A DNA stretch of 64,000 nt, taken from Thamnaconus septentrionalis (Eukaryota > Chordata > Actinopteri > Tetraodontiformes > Monacanthidae). Under the pieces are notes generated by a model, which did no database searches, had not been told where the DNA came from, and saw only the letters and a list, made by a program, of their open reading frames with translations. Made by a program: the position numbers and the translations under genes. The stretch is taken from the NCBI GenBank assembly GCA_009823395.1, contig CM020514.1, positions 9,114,966-9,178,965 of the forward strand, given 5' to 3'. Shown here piece after piece: positions 12,001-22,832 of this stretch; positions within the stretch are counted from its first letter, which is position 1, and each line of letters starts with the position of its first letter.

Positions 12001-14535
12001 TCCCCATTGAAATGACTCTTAAAACACTGTAAAGATGGATGAAATACAGCTATTTTATGACTCACTTACTATTAATGTCATTTCTTGAAGTTCGCCACAA
12101 CTGGGCCACAAAGGCATCGAGTGCCCTGTCGTCCTATAACTGGTGTTTCCAGAAGCTTCCACCTTGTCAAGCATGTTAAAGCAACGCTTTGTAGATTGTC
12201 CACCTTGGAATAACAGTCTCAACATCACTTTCACCATTCACTGACTTGTGACAAGGAGAAAAGCACTGGCACAGCGCCCCCAGCTGGCCTGGCATATGAT
12301 CAACACCTCTTGCCTGGCAAGAACTCCAAAGACATCAGAAGGGGAGGGACAATGAAGGGAGAGCAGCCAATGAGCAGGGAATCAAACAATGCTGGGCAGG
12401 CGACCAATATGAAGCCTATACATATACCATCTGGGGGCGCTGTCTCAATGGCGCGAGTGCCTTTCTCCCACTTCCAGGCCAGCGAATTGTGATCTTGAAA
12501 GAACGGTTATGAGGTCAAATAACTGCAGTCGTGTAGTATATTTTTCATTTCGGGTAATAACCTACACGTGAAGTGGGTGTATTTGGGACACGATACATCC
12601 CTCCACCTTCCCGCTAACGTGCCAGTGTTCTGCTCGGCTCTGCAGAGGAGAGTCTCTGGACGGCTTGGACTCCTCGTGGCGCTCGTCGTGGGCCCCCCGC
12701 ACCACCAACACTTACACCCACAACCCCCGGCCGCACTCGGCCCTCTCCGGCCACTCCACCGCCTACGGAGGCGCCGCCAGGGCCCCGCGGCCCCAGTCCA
12801 CCACGCTACCCTCCTCCTACTCCATGAGCTCCCTGGGAGGCGGGGCAGGAACCCCCTCATCCAACTGGTCCCAGCAGTCCAGATCCTCCTCGGCCTCTTC
12901 GCCGTCACCCACCAACTCCCCGGAGCCACCGCACCAGCGGAACAGGTAGAACGGACCATGTGTTCATGGTAGCGTTACGCCGCTGTTAGCTTCAACTCAT
13001 TGCTCACTGCCATGCTAACGTGTTTCTGTTTTATGGGACATTCTTTGTCCATAAATGTGCAAAACGACTTTATGACAGTGGCTTAGCTTTTCATGCGGTT
13101 CGTGTGAAAGGAAACAAAAGGAAAACAGAATATTCAGTGATTACATACATGTTTTATCATGTATTAATCTTTATGTATGTCAAGGCATTTTTTCGAATCA
13201 TGTAACATTCTTGAGCAACATATTCTAACACTAATACGTTTCTCGCTTGTCAGTGAACCCCACAGATTAAGTCCTTCCTTTGCTTCTGTCACTTGACCCA
13301 CTTATCATCGAGTGTGAACTAAAACATGAAGTTTTGGAAGTATCTGCCTTTTTGCCTCCTTGCAAGTGTGTAGAAGGGCCAACACCAGCTTTAGCAGGAA
13401 GCTAAAAGGAAGCATTTGCCAGGCCACAAACAGAGGGCTAAATACGCTGTTTTTGAATGTTTTGGACAATGAATCATACAACGCTGCTACATACAGTAAT
13501 ACTCTGAACAAGAGTATAATACAAGACCTTTAAGGGTGAAATGGAAAATTGATTTCATTAAAGAAAAGAGACTATTTTGTCATGTCCTTACGAGGAACAT
13601 GTATGAAATAATCAGAAACGGCCACACGTGTAACACCCTCCGTCCGTATTACATAACTGGGTCAGGCGTGTGTTTTTCCCCAGTCTGTGGTGACAGCTGT
13701 GCATTCTGTAATCCAGGTCAGTGAGTGGCAAGAAAATCTGTACGTACTGTGGCACCCCGCTGGGAAAAGGAGCAGCCATGATCATCGAGTCCCTCGGGCT
13801 CTGTTATCATTTGAGCTGTTTTAAGGTGAGAGCGGGGCTCCCCCCGACGCCCTCCACCACCTCCCACCTCCTCCGAATCCTCCACCTCCTCTTCTTCGGA
13901 GCACGTCATCAGCACGCCTCGCCTGAGCTCTTTCGAGTCTGATCACTGCACACTCCTCTGATTGCTAACCTGACCAATCAAGGTTGCTGATTCCCGCTTG
14001 CGAGTCCTTGCACTACTTCCTTTGTGAACTTGGAAATCCTTCCCCCTTGGTCGGTTGTAGCCACCTTGATCTTTGTTCTTTATTCCAATTTTTGTCCCCC
14101 GCTGCATCTTGGCGGTGATTCGTGCCTACAGCCTGTTAATAGACTCTCATTCTGTGTGTCCTTTTTTTTATCTTTCTGAATGAAACGAAAATGAAGGGTG
14201 GTCCTCTCAAGCCTTTATCTTTTCACCTCTGGGCTCGGACACTTTGATCAGCTCTAACCGTCTGGGCAGCTCCTTAAGAACGCTCACTTTCGTTTAATCT
14301 CCCCTCAGTGTTTCGACTGCAAGTCCGACCTCGGCGGCTCGGAAGCCGGCGCCGAAGTCAGAATACGAAACCGAGAGCTCTTCTGTAACATCTGCTACAT
14401 GCAGTTCAAGAGTGAGTTTCTCGATCTCTCGGTCTGATGAGCACGGCGCTGTGTTCTGTTTTTGATTTTTCTCATGAAAAAAAACCCAAAAAACATTTCT
14501 CTGCCATTTCAGCCGGCCAACCAACAACCATGTGA
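1..14535 (+). CDS. lmo7: LIM domain only protein 7, 3' part (19 exons, 5' end outside window)
   Basis: LMO7 is a scaffold at adherens junctions, the actin cytoskeleton and the nuclear envelope; the family order is CH, PDZ, coiled coil, LIM. Exons seen: 2-569 (left edge uncertain; an acceptor-like tract ends at 22), 1332-1556, 2437-2551, 3276-3437, 4365-4540, 4659-4722, 5011-5067, 6047-6072, 6198-6305, 7092-7178, 8237-8724, 9514-9567, 10875-10930, 11050-11208, 11516-11684, 12646-12945, 13717-13825, 14309-14411, 14513-14535. They join to 3048 nt (1015 codons plus TGA) with no frame break. The first exons are Ser/Thr-rich linker, then PDZ, a conserved RRSEFFEKG segment, a Glu/Arg coiled coil, [20 protein letters not shown] and a C-terminal LIM. 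The N-terminal CH domain lies upstream of the window. Whether this is the lmo7a or lmo7b paralogue cannot be told here. Confidence 0.95.
695..1087. repeat. Inverted-repeat element (MITE-like) in an lmo7 intron
   Basis: Both ends carry versions of CAATAACGTAATAACTGGCC in opposite orientation. Moving inward, the arms still align: AATAAAAGTCCTAAACCGAT on the left against the reverse complement of the right arm. The motif GCCAATAACGTAATAA recurs several times inside. This looks like a short nonautonomous DNA transposon or satellite-like foldback. The superfamily is not clear because no confident target-site duplication was found. Confidence 0.6.
2437..3437 (+). other. lmo7: LMO7 PDZ domain, encoded by two exons
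   Basis: Exons 2437-2551 and 3276-3437 together encode one PDZ fold: strand-one residues MRISLNQK, a carboxylate-binding-type loop DFGFEA, then [22 protein letters not shown] and a helix around [14 protein letters not shown]. The intron (phase 1, about 0.72 kb) interrupts the domain right after the SVQKG turn. PDZ domains bind C-terminal peptides of partner proteins. Residue order and loop spacing match the LMO7 family PDZ, and the exon pair is followed by the conserved [10 protein letters not shown] segment of LMO7. Confidence 0.9.
7187..7649 (+). mobile_element. hAT-type nonautonomous element inside an lmo7 intron
   Basis: It begins AGGGATGCAAAGTATCGATC and ends with TTAACATCCCT, so the ends form a TIR of the AGGGATG...CATCCCT type rich in ATTAATCGA motifs. 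It has no coding capacity. Truncated relatives occur in the same orientation at 50093-50215 (left part) and 55145-55358 (right part), including shared internal text around ACCATCACAGT and TTTCCTGCCACTA. The left end lies about 10 bp from the donor of the lmo7 exon ending at 7178. Confidence 0.75.
7834..8066 (-). mobile_element. hAT (Charlie-like) fragment
   Basis: Read on the minus strand, it starts CAGGGGTGGGCAAACTTTTT and continues GACTGGTGGGCCACAATGGG, the classic terminus of Charlie-type hAT elements. It aligns, with gaps, to 11826-12029 in the opposite orientation. It has no coding capacity and is decayed. The internal (left) limit is only where the alignment fades. Confidence 0.65.
8237..8724 (+). 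other. lmo7: LMO7 coiled-coil exon (Glu/Arg-rich)
   Basis: A single 488-nt exon encodes about 162 residues. It opens with [19 protein letters not shown] and then becomes almost pure Glu, Arg, Gln and Lys with regular Leu, typical of a long charged coiled coil or single alpha helix. Purine-rich codons (GAG, AGG, CAG) dominate, so the antisense and shifted frames are also open and give spurious ORFs of 179-187 residues. The donor is TG|GTCAGT at 8724. Confidence 0.9.
8390..8551 (+). repeat. 81-bp in-frame tandem duplication in the LMO7 coiled coil
   Basis: The block starting GAGCGGGAGCTGCAG at 8390 recurs at 8471, a period of 81 bp (27 codons). The two units differ by only a few substitutions, such as the third base of the CGT/CGC codon. 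Each unit encodes [15 protein letters not shown] plus a Glu-rich tail. The period keeps both frame and a near-heptad register, so copy number could vary without breaking the protein. Confidence 0.85.
9015..9062 (+). repeat. Dispersed fish repeat motif, copy 1
   Basis: The phrase ATATTTAGCCCTCTGTTTGC, followed by AGCCTCC, recurs at 34946-34990 in the same orientation and at 13411-13455 in reverse complement. It is a fragment of an interspersed repeat of unknown class. Confidence 0.45.
9069..9254. mobile_element. hAT MITE with perfect 8-bp target-site duplication
   Basis: The element starts CAGTGTTG and ends CAACACTG, with ATTACT-rich subterminal repeats. The 8 bp on each side are identical, CTGCTAAA at 9061-9068 and at 9255-9262, which is the hallmark of hAT transposition. 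It is 186 bp long with no ORF and lies in the lmo7 intron 8725-9513. A longer relative lies at 27613-28036. Confidence 0.85.
10463..10819. mobile_element. Tc1/mariner-type MITE
   Basis: The ends are TACACTACCAGTCAAAAGTT on the left and, in reverse complement, TACACAACCAGTCAAAAGTT on the right; both begin with the TA target dinucleotide. This CACTAC...CAAAAGTTTGG terminus is common among fish Tc1-like MITEs. The interior is AT-rich with a palindrome near 10618-10640 and has no coding capacity. It lies in the lmo7 intron 9568-10874. Confidence 0.75.
11826..12029 (+). mobile_element. hAT (Charlie-like) fragment, second copy
   Basis: It begins GAGGTGGGCAAACCTTTTGA, followed by GATGGGCCATAATGGGTTC, matching the reverse complement of 7834-8066. 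Shared internal text includes TTTAATGTCATTTGAAAAT. It lies in the lmo7 intron 11685-12645. The right-hand boundary is approximate. Confidence 0.6.
13411..13455 (-). repeat. Dispersed fish repeat motif, copy 2 (reverse)
   Basis: The reverse complement reads GTATTTAGCCCTCTGTTTGT followed by GGCC, matching 9015-9062 and 34946-34990. It lies in the lmo7 intron 12946-13716. Confidence 0.4.
13717..14411 (+). other. lmo7: LMO7 C-terminal LIM domain, encoded by two exons
   Basis: Exons 13717-13825 and 14309-14411 encode a complete LIM domain with eight zinc ligands: CTYC, 19 residues, HLSC, then FKCFDC, 21 residues, CNIC. The intron falls between HLSCFK and CFDC, separating the two zinc modules. The segment [16 protein letters not shown] is nearly invariant in LMO7 proteins. 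The last coding exon (14513-14535) adds only TGQPTTM before TGA. Confidence 0.95.
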
Positions 14536-15144
14536 TGCGGCCGCACTGCAGCAGATTGAGGAGGAGACCTCCGGCGACAGCATCCCCTGAACACAGACAA
14601 AGGGGCCGTTTCAAACAGCTTGGACGTTTGCATTGAACATACTTATCATTTACGACTCTAATGAGATGTAGGTTTTTCTGGGAGGGCGGGATTGTTGTTC
14701 CATGTGTGATTGTGAGAGGGGGACGCTCGGAAAACAGTTGCGTGCTTTTATGCGTTCATCATATGTCAAGTATTGCAGTTGTACAAACAGGGGGCTATGG
14801 GTGTTCCTGCATGCAGCAGAGCTTTTTTTTCTCCACATTTTAGCCATGAAAACTAGTCTGAAGGTAAATTTGTCTGTGAGATTCCCACGGCGCAACCATT
14901 TACAATGAGCTTTTTGGTGGGATTATCTATCAACCCTGCAGGATCATCTTTGCTTGTTTTACCGCTTGTTGACCAATGTTACGACATCTCTGTGCCTTCA
15001 CGTGTGTCTCAGATTCAAAGAAATCTCTCAAAAATGTATTTAAATAACCGTCTTGCTTGGATTAGCACTTGTCTGGTGTTTTCGATCGCGCGCTTCGGTG
15101 CGAGCAATCTGTCATGCTCAACGGCAGCGAGGCAAACATTTGTA

Positions 15145-15150
15145 AATAAA
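15145..15150 (+). terminator. lmo7: lmo7 polyadenylation signal AATAAA
   Basis: An AATAAA hexamer lies 610 bp after the lmo7 stop codon (14533-14535), giving a 3' UTR of roughly 0.63 kb. No other canonical hexamer was noticed between the stop and this one. Confidence 0.7.
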
Positions 15151-17628
15151 ACACACTAAATGCTCACCACTGGCGAGTCTGCGTGCTTCTCTTGCACTCC
15201 TGCACCGACGCGAGGCTTCTTCTCGCGGCCGTAATCTGAAATCTTTCCACTCCTCCGTCTCCGTCTGTGTCTCTCGCAGTCATAATGAAAGGAATTTCAA
15301 TGAGGGTTTTGTGCAAAGGTTCAGAGGACCTGCCTGCTCTGTGTTCTCCAAAGCCAATTTGTCATGCATATTTCATTCAGCGCACATGCATTACATCTGA
15401 TCACACTTTGATAAGCCACCCCCACCCCCACACACACACACACCTTAATGTATTCCGTCATTTTCAGCAGGTTCATGAAATCACGTCTGCCCTAAACGTG
15501 CTGAATATTCATACAAGCAGGGCCGCTCCTTATTATTCTCCTGGCTGCTCCCCTGTGCATTCGCCAAAAAAAAAAAAAAAGAAAAGGTGAGACATTGTCC
15601 TCATTTCACATAATGCGGAAAAGGAGCTCGGCTGGAGCGGCGCAGGGAAAGAATTTTCGGGGCCGAGCCTGAACTGTCTCCGTATTCTTGAGGTGAAGCG
15701 CAAAACAGGCCCCCGGAGGCAGACGTTCCTGCGTCGTCTTACATTCTTTTTATAGTTTTGTTTTGTGTTTTTTTTGCCTTGGCGCCCTTGCGGGAGAGCG
15801 CACGCGTCTAATCCTCCCGCTCAGAAAACAAGCAGGGCTCGGATGGCACCAAACCGAGTGGAGTGGCCGAGAAATATAAAACCGGTTTGGATAAGTACGC
15901 CGTCTTTTTTATCCCACCCCGCTACTTCCAAAGGCCACAACCAGCCTCTGTGGATGGAGGAGGGAGCGTGGAGAATGGTGTGTATTTGTGAGTGTGAGTG
16001 TGAGTTGCGGTTTGTGGCTGACAGACAAACATTGTGCTTGGCTTGCTGAGAAGAAGGGAAAAAAGGAGCAAAAGAAATGGAACACAGATGGAGGAGCTTA
16101 GATGTGCCTGTTCAACACTATTGAACGGTAATTCTAACAGCTCACTCTAAGCCCCTTTTCTGACGCATTTTTAAGGGTTGGGAAAGGGTTGGGGTTTTTT
16201 TGCATTTGCAGGAGATTCTCAGTCTGGCACTTTCGAGCGCAAACGTCAGTGTTCCCATATCGGTTAGCAATTTTGTTTTGTTTTTTAAAACGTGGGTGTA
16301 GCTTGAAGGCACCAAAAGGGGGCACTGTGATCCAAATATCGCAGGAGTACTGCGGTTGGAAAGCTGCCTCTGCACTAACGAGCGTGGCAGGCAGCAGTGT
16401 GATGTTGTGTGGGATGTGTGCAGATGTCGCGTCGCTCGAATTTCGCAACGGATGCGTTCAAGGCCCAATTGTGAACGTCGCAAACATGCAATTTGTTTTG
16501 TGTCAACCTTCATCAAATGTAAACAGCGTTACAAGAAATCTGAAACATCAATCTGTAATGAATTAAGTGTTTATGCCTTTGCAGGTACCCGTAGTTGATG
16601 ACGACGATATACGGAAGTGTATCGGACCTGTCTGAATTTTTTTTTTTTGTTTGTTTGTTTGTTTTTTACCTGTCTGAAAGTTTAGTCAGTAAATGATGCA
16701 CTCAATGAAGCTCTGTTGTCAAGCCTCGTTAATATAACACACTGAGGAAGAGCTCAGTGTGATGGAAGTCCGGCAGTGGAGTTGGAGGTTGGTGGTTCAA
16801 ATGTGTTTTGATCACTTTTGGCTTTTCCAAATCGAGGACAGAGAAGAGGCAAGGACCCGAGGCCGCCAGGATCAGCAGCTGTGAGTGTTTGCAAGGTGAG
16901 TGTGAAGTAAGAGATGGTGGTTTAAATCTTGCACAAGGAGTCATTGCGTTTTAAAGTCTAACAGCAAAAACATAAAGATGAAATGCGCCAGGAGAAGGGA
17001 CTGGATCACATCTCTTTGGTAACAGTGGGTGGCGCTCAGTTTTTATCATAAATAATTAATTAAATTATTCACTATCTCATTGTTTAATTTAAAGTGGAAA
17101 TAAATGCATGCCTAAGTTATTCGCACACCATTTGATACATAATTGTGTGTTTAATCGAAATGTGGATTAATTCATTTGAAAACCTGTTTATTTATTTGAG
17201 TCGATTTTTAATTATTTCATTGTTCTCCAGAAACAGAAGGGATGAGATGGCTTTCATGATGCTTGCATTAAAAAACACTTTGATCAGGTGGCATACAATG
17301 AGGTGTTCATACATTGGTTTTGCCGCATTTGACATGGGTTTTTAGAAATCTTCCACCTCGTGTGAAGCAACACACTCACGTGAATTCACTTCGTTGTTAA
17401 TAAAAGTGTTGACGAGGAGAAAATTATTATATTATAAATTAATGCTAAATATTAATTATGTAAGCGAGTCTGGATGGTGTCACTGTTACAGCAGTGTTTC
17501 AACACGCTTGGCCTTTAAATATTTATCATTCCCAGGTTCATTTACATTTTTTATGTGAAGACATGATAGCTTTTTTTCATGAAAAAAATATAAATTTAAC
17601 CACATGACTTAGAAATACTGTTTTTTTC

Positions 17629-17660
<32 letters not shown>
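17629..17660. repeat. (AAT)n microsatellite
   Basis: About ten uninterrupted AAT trinucleotides in the gene desert, flanked by poly-T and poly-A stretches. Confidence 0.9.
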
Positions 17661-17664
<4 letters not shown>

Positions 17665-18569
17665 AATAAAACATCTTGGATGATCTTCTCCTCACATTTA
17701 CAACCTGCAACCAAATACCCTCCACACTTAAGATAAGCCGTCGGCTGCTAATTCACCTGCAGCCTCGTCTGATGCTATAATTAGTTGCGTAATTGCAGAC
17801 GCTGTCTCACCAGACCTGTTGCTATGGCTTGCAGGCGCCGCGCATTGCACCTCAGAAGCCCAGTCATAAAGTTTAATTAACCGCAGGGATTTAAGAAAAT
17901 GGGCCCTAAGTAGACCTGTAAATTCCCCGTGCATCGAGATTAGACCGCTCATCCCTCATGCTGAGGAATATTGGCGCATTACGCTAGCGAGTCTTTAGCC
18001 GGGGAAAGAGGAGCAGCCTGCCGAGGTTTCGCACGTGCCATTTTACACAGCGGCTAAGATGCAACCTTCATGGCATTTGGGGATGCTGTGATTATTTTTG
18101 GCATGTGCTGCTTTTACAGATAATGGAGGGCATCGCAGGGCTGATTTAATTACAGCCTGAGCACAGCTGGTGGGGATGGTTTGTCGGGTAAAACTGCCTT
18201 TTTTTGTCCAATAATTTGTTGCCTCTTAGAATCCATACGTCGTGTTTCATGCGTACGATTCCAGCTTTTTAATGAATGTTCAAGGACTGGTGGGGATTCT
18301 TGAAGGTTCTCATTAAACCAAGAGCCTGTTATCCTCCTCTGACGTGGCCTTCCTGCGTTCCGCTTCTGATTGTCCGCAAATAATCACCTCTCATGAGCAG
18401 ACCGTGGAAACATTCCTGCTTCTTTTTTTTTATTTTCGATCTTGCGCACAGATTTCGATCGCTGGCCTTTGGTTCAACGAGCAAAATGCAGCAGCGGCAG
18501 ATCGTTATCCCTCGCTATTACGGATGTTGCCTGAAAATGGATGCATGGATGGATGGATGGATAGTGCAA

Positions 18570-18790
18570 AGTACCTAATAAAATGGCCATCGAGTGTGTG
18601 TGCACATCCACGCAGCTTCAAGGCTGGAAGTGTTGTATGTTCAGAGATAATATTCTGGGGGTACACTGTGGTCATAACCTGTGCCTTAATAGAGTTCCTG
18701 TTGCCTTTGGGCTGTCCATTCTGACCTCTGACCCCAGACATCAACATGGCATTTTCCTCTGCACAGGCAGCATCTCTCATCATACGTAGT
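18570..18790 (-). mobile_element. Decayed Tc1-like transposon fragment
   Basis: It contains the Tc1-type terminus ACCTAATAAAATGGCC and, further in, GACCTCTGACCCCAGACATC. The latter matches the antisense of a Tc1 transposase region also present at 21160-21190. The copy is heavily rearranged with no usable reading frame. Confidence 0.55.
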
Positions 18791-21031
18791 GCACCTTTAA
18801 ATATCCTCACGTGTTGCATCTGCAACGGTAAAAAACATTTCCTGCCCCCCATCCTCCAGAAAAACCCAAAAAACAGAACCTCTGCAGGGGATATCGAAGG
18901 CCTGAACTTTCCTGCTGTGCCTGCAGGAACAATCCATACAGCAGCGTCACCATCAGCAACAAGAATACCCACCATCTTAAAGAGCACTCGGCTCTATTTC
19001 TGCCCCGGTACTTAGGGGCCGAGGAGGAAAGAGTATCGCCATCTGGCTGCCGCCGAACAAAGAGAAACGAGTGCGGAAAGTCTTACACAGTTCTGCAAAA
19101 GATAAGAGTCCGAGGTCGCAGCTGGGACTCGCTGATACGCTCCGACCGCGTTCTGCCCCCGTGACAGGGCTCTAGTTTTCTGCTCTCGCATTTTTTTTTT
19201 CCTAATCTCGCTTTATTCCTGTAGCTGCATGAGCTCACGTACTGATACGCGCTAGAAGCATTTCCTGCTTTTTATCGCCTGATTTTTTTTTTTTATGTTC
19301 GTGCTGAACGATAACGTTGCGTGACAGCTGCATCGCACGGAACGATCAATCTCGCCCATTTACCCTTCCAACCTCCGACAGGAAGTGCTTTCAACAGCCG
19401 CCTCAAAAAGATTAAAAAAAAAAGGAAAAGAAACATTCCACGGGAACCGCAACCAGACAGCTTCCTCTCGGTTGTGACGAAACACGAGAAGGAACCGCCG
19501 CTGCCTGTCGCCCTCCCCTCAGTCACGCGGAACGTGGCAGCGTCACACCCAGCGACTTGCGCTTCCAGGCCGGGCACATCGACGAAGAGACGCGTCCCAA
19601 AGAATTAAACCAAACGCAAAAAAACCTGCGTCCTCGGCCTGGGATTGAAGTTAATTAGAATTTTATCAGAGGGGGAAACTTGAAAGAGTAGGGGGCGCCA
19701 CGCTCTACACACTGCCCTTTATTTGATGTCGGGATGGTGGGGGTAAGGTGTGGGGTGGATCATCCTGACGTTTACACCACGCACATCAATGGGAAGACGC
19801 GGCAGCGGTCTTGTACATGCCCATCACCCGCCACCTCCGTCGTCATACAGGCGGCCCACTGCCGAAATGTCACCGCTTCTCTTTGCGCGTGGAGTTCTCA
19901 GAAAACGGGTGATATGATCGAAATGGCAACCCGTGACGGCTTGTCATGTTTTTTTTTAGGGTTTTTTTACGACAAGGCGTCACACGTGGCTGCCAAACTA
20001 AGCGACGCCCTCACAGCCCCCTTCTTTGGTCCGTCACACTTTTGGTTTGCTCAGATAAGAGCTTATTAGAAAAGTCACATCTCGGTTCTTTCCTGACAGA
20101 AGGAGTTTGATTCGGCGGGATGTTTATAAGCAGTTGGTCAGGACAGTGTCACACTTTACAAGCCTGGTGGCGCTCTAGAGAGCATTTGAGAATCGTGATT
20201 TTAAAACTTACATCAGTTATTTTTACGTTTTACATATTCACGTTTGGTTATGTTGCCTGTTTTGACATTATTTCGGTTCTTTCACTTTTTTACAGATTCT
20301 TTATTATTTGCCATTCTTCCCATCTGCCCCGTATTCACGGTTTTTCCGGCCTTAGAGAGCGTGGTTACGAGGATCTCTGACCACTTCACGCAGTACAGCC
20401 CGTCGTGCAGGTTGTGTTACACCCAGCGCTGAGCTCAGTGGGGCTGGCGATGGGGTTGCCAGGTTGGTGAAAAGCTGTGACCAATTGCAGTTAAGGGCTG
20501 TGCAAACTTGAAAGGGAACCGAATCGTGCAAGCGTCGAGGTTGCAGCAAGTGCAGCAGACCTCATTACTCTTCATTTAAATCTATAACATAATATCATCA
20601 TCGTATACTACAAAGAAAGCAAAAAAAATTGTGAGACTACGAGAGCTATGAGAAAATATTTTCGAATATTTCAAGTTCAGTGGAAATCTTCAGTCAGAAG
20701 ATGTTTCTCCTACTAGAAATTTGGTTTTTTTTTCTGCTACTGGCTGTGCGTAGCAGACCGATGACATGCATACAATTTGTCATCAGCGCCTCTTCCCGCT
20801 GCCACTGACGTCAGTTTTGGAAAGCGGTTACACTGCTACCTGACTCATGAGCCATATTAATACCGCATTGGCTTGTTCCTGACTGTAGGTCATGGTGTTC
20901 TTCTGTAGGTCAAACAATTCCATAAAGCTTATGACCTTACGGAACATGTGTTTGGACATTTGCAAGCCAACCAGAGAAGCAAATGTGTGGTTAAATTTCA
21001 TATTACATTGATAAACATTTACAAGACTGTA

Positions 21032-21470
21032 ATCACACTGGCCACTTTATTACTTCCACCTTGCTAGTACAGGGAACCTAATAAAGTGGCCTGTGAGTGT
21101 GTATATACACACCGCCTCAAGGCTGTTATTCAGGCACTGGTCAGAACCTACCAGGCTGTCCATCCTGACCTCTGACCCCTGATATCAACACCACTGCAGC
21201 TCACTGGATGTTTTCTCTTTTTAGAGCCATCCACTGTAAACTCTACAGATGGTTGCGACGTTGTGAAAATCACAGCGAATCAGCAGCAGAAACACTCAGT
21301 CCAGCCCCTCTGGCACCGACAACCATGTTCACCACGATCAAAGTCACTTCAGGCTGCTCTTTTCCCCGTTCTGACGCCGCCTTTGAACGTCAGCAAGTTG
21401 ATTTGAACCACATCTACATGCCCAGAAGCACTGACTTGCTGCCGTGAGCTATTTACGTTAAGAAGAAATT
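21032..21470 (-). mobile_element. Decayed Tc1-like transposon with transposase remnant
   Basis: A near-palindromic 65-bp head pairs CACTGGCCACTTTATTA with CCTAATAAAGTGGCCTG. The following text, read on the minus strand, matches the start of the widespread fish Tc1 transposase: a region around GTTTACAGTGGATGG with AAAAGAGAAAACATCCAGTG, and a terminal part rich in TTTGAACG and AAGTCACTT on the plus strand. Indels and stops break the frame. It shares about 30 bp around TGACCTCTGACCCC with the fragment at 18570-18790. Confidence 0.65.
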
Positions 21471-22492
21471 GACCATTCTACTTAAAAGTGGCTGTTGACT
21501 ATATATTTAGTCTACATTTCTCCTCCTTTAAAACCGCACTTTTTTTTTACATTTCTGACTCTAAATCTTTGTAAACAACTTTTTTACTTCTCCAACCCCT
21601 TTCATCTATGATGTCTGTTCAGTTTAGAGTGTGTGACTGTACATTGTTGTTTCAATTTTTAAAAAAAAGAAAAAAAAGTTATGCTTAGAAAGGAAAATGA
21701 GTGAATTTCAAGTGAAGAAAAAACAGGTCCAGTTCTTTCCTCAGTATCGGCCTTGGCGTTACCTCTGGTTGCCCCGACTTCTTGTCCCCGGTGAAGAAAC
21801 AAGTCTGTTGAGTGGATAAATTGCAGGCAAACAGGCATGGGACAGCACTTTATTGACGGCACTCCTGCAAGCGGGCAATATTTCATGTGAGAAGCACTGC
21901 ACTGCGAGTCCAGTCTTTTGTTAGTGGCCCATTCAACATCATTATCTCCCTTGCAGAGCCGTAATTACTGTACGGTGAATAGCTTTCCAGAATCCATCAT
22001 TTCCTGCGCTGTTAGCCTCTTGTTTTGTTGCCGCTCACCGCAGAGGAGCCGGGGCCCCTTTGTGGATTGTGTATTGATATTGAGAACTTCCACACAGGCA
22101 ACACCAGAGACGGAGCTGCGCCTGTGCCTGTGCCACTGGCGCGCACAAAGACTGAAAGCAGCCATCAATAAGGACTTTGGGGGGCGAAGGCGACCAGACA
22201 CTTTGTGGCATATTGAAGAATTGACAGCCGCTGCCGCGCTCTTTGTGAGGGGAAGCGAAGGGGAAGCTGCTGCCACGGATTAAAGGAGCGCAGATTCATT
22301 TCGACTCTGATTTTTTTTTCTTTTGCTGTTTTTATTTAGCGTCGCACTTTAAAGTGAGTGATTCCAATTGGATGGCTGAGTTCACCAACAGTCCAGCGTC
22401 CAACATCCAAACTTTGTTCAGGGATTTTCTGACCTTTAATGTTTTAGAAAGTTTAAAAATCCTTGATTTAAAAATCTACAATAGAAATATTT

Positions 22493-22832
22493 ACGACACA
22501 GTGGCGTAGTGGTTAACAGCGCTGCCCCCTACAGCAAGAAGGTTGTGGGTTTGATTCCGGACCAAGGGCCTTTCTGTGTGAAGTTTCTCCTGTGTTCTCT
22601 CTGTGTCTTCGTGGGTTCTCTCCAGCTTCTCTGGCTTCCTCCCACAGTCCAAAAACATGCATGTGAGGTGAATTGGGAACTTTAAATTGACCAACTCTAT
22701 GTGGCCCTGTCATGAACTGGCCACTTGTCCAGGGTGTCTCCCTGCCTTCGCCCTATGACAGCTGGGAGAGGCTTCAGCCGACCCCCAATGCCCTGAGTGC
22801 AGAACCAAGCCGGTATTGAAAATGGATGGCTG
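22493..22832 (+). repeat. tRNA-like SINE-type interspersed repeat
   Basis: It begins ACAGTGGCGTAGTGGTTAAC (A-box-like) and carries GGTTTGATTCC (B-box-like) 50 bp later. Then comes the CCTTTCTGTGTGAAGTTTC... CTTCCTCCCACAGTCC body, and it ends GAAAATGGATGGCTGG. This is one of the most abundant interspersed repeats in fish genomes. A truncated copy lies at 24811-24940 and a badly decayed candidate near 40318-40410. Class assignment as tRNA-derived SINE rests on the Pol III box-like motifs only. Confidence 0.65.

Noticed and set aside
18546..18562. (ATGG)n run
   Set aside because: Only about four units; not notable.
22501..22560. Possible tRNA gene from A-box/B-box-like motifs
   Set aside because: No cloverleaf; the surrounding 340 bp match a fish interspersed repeat.
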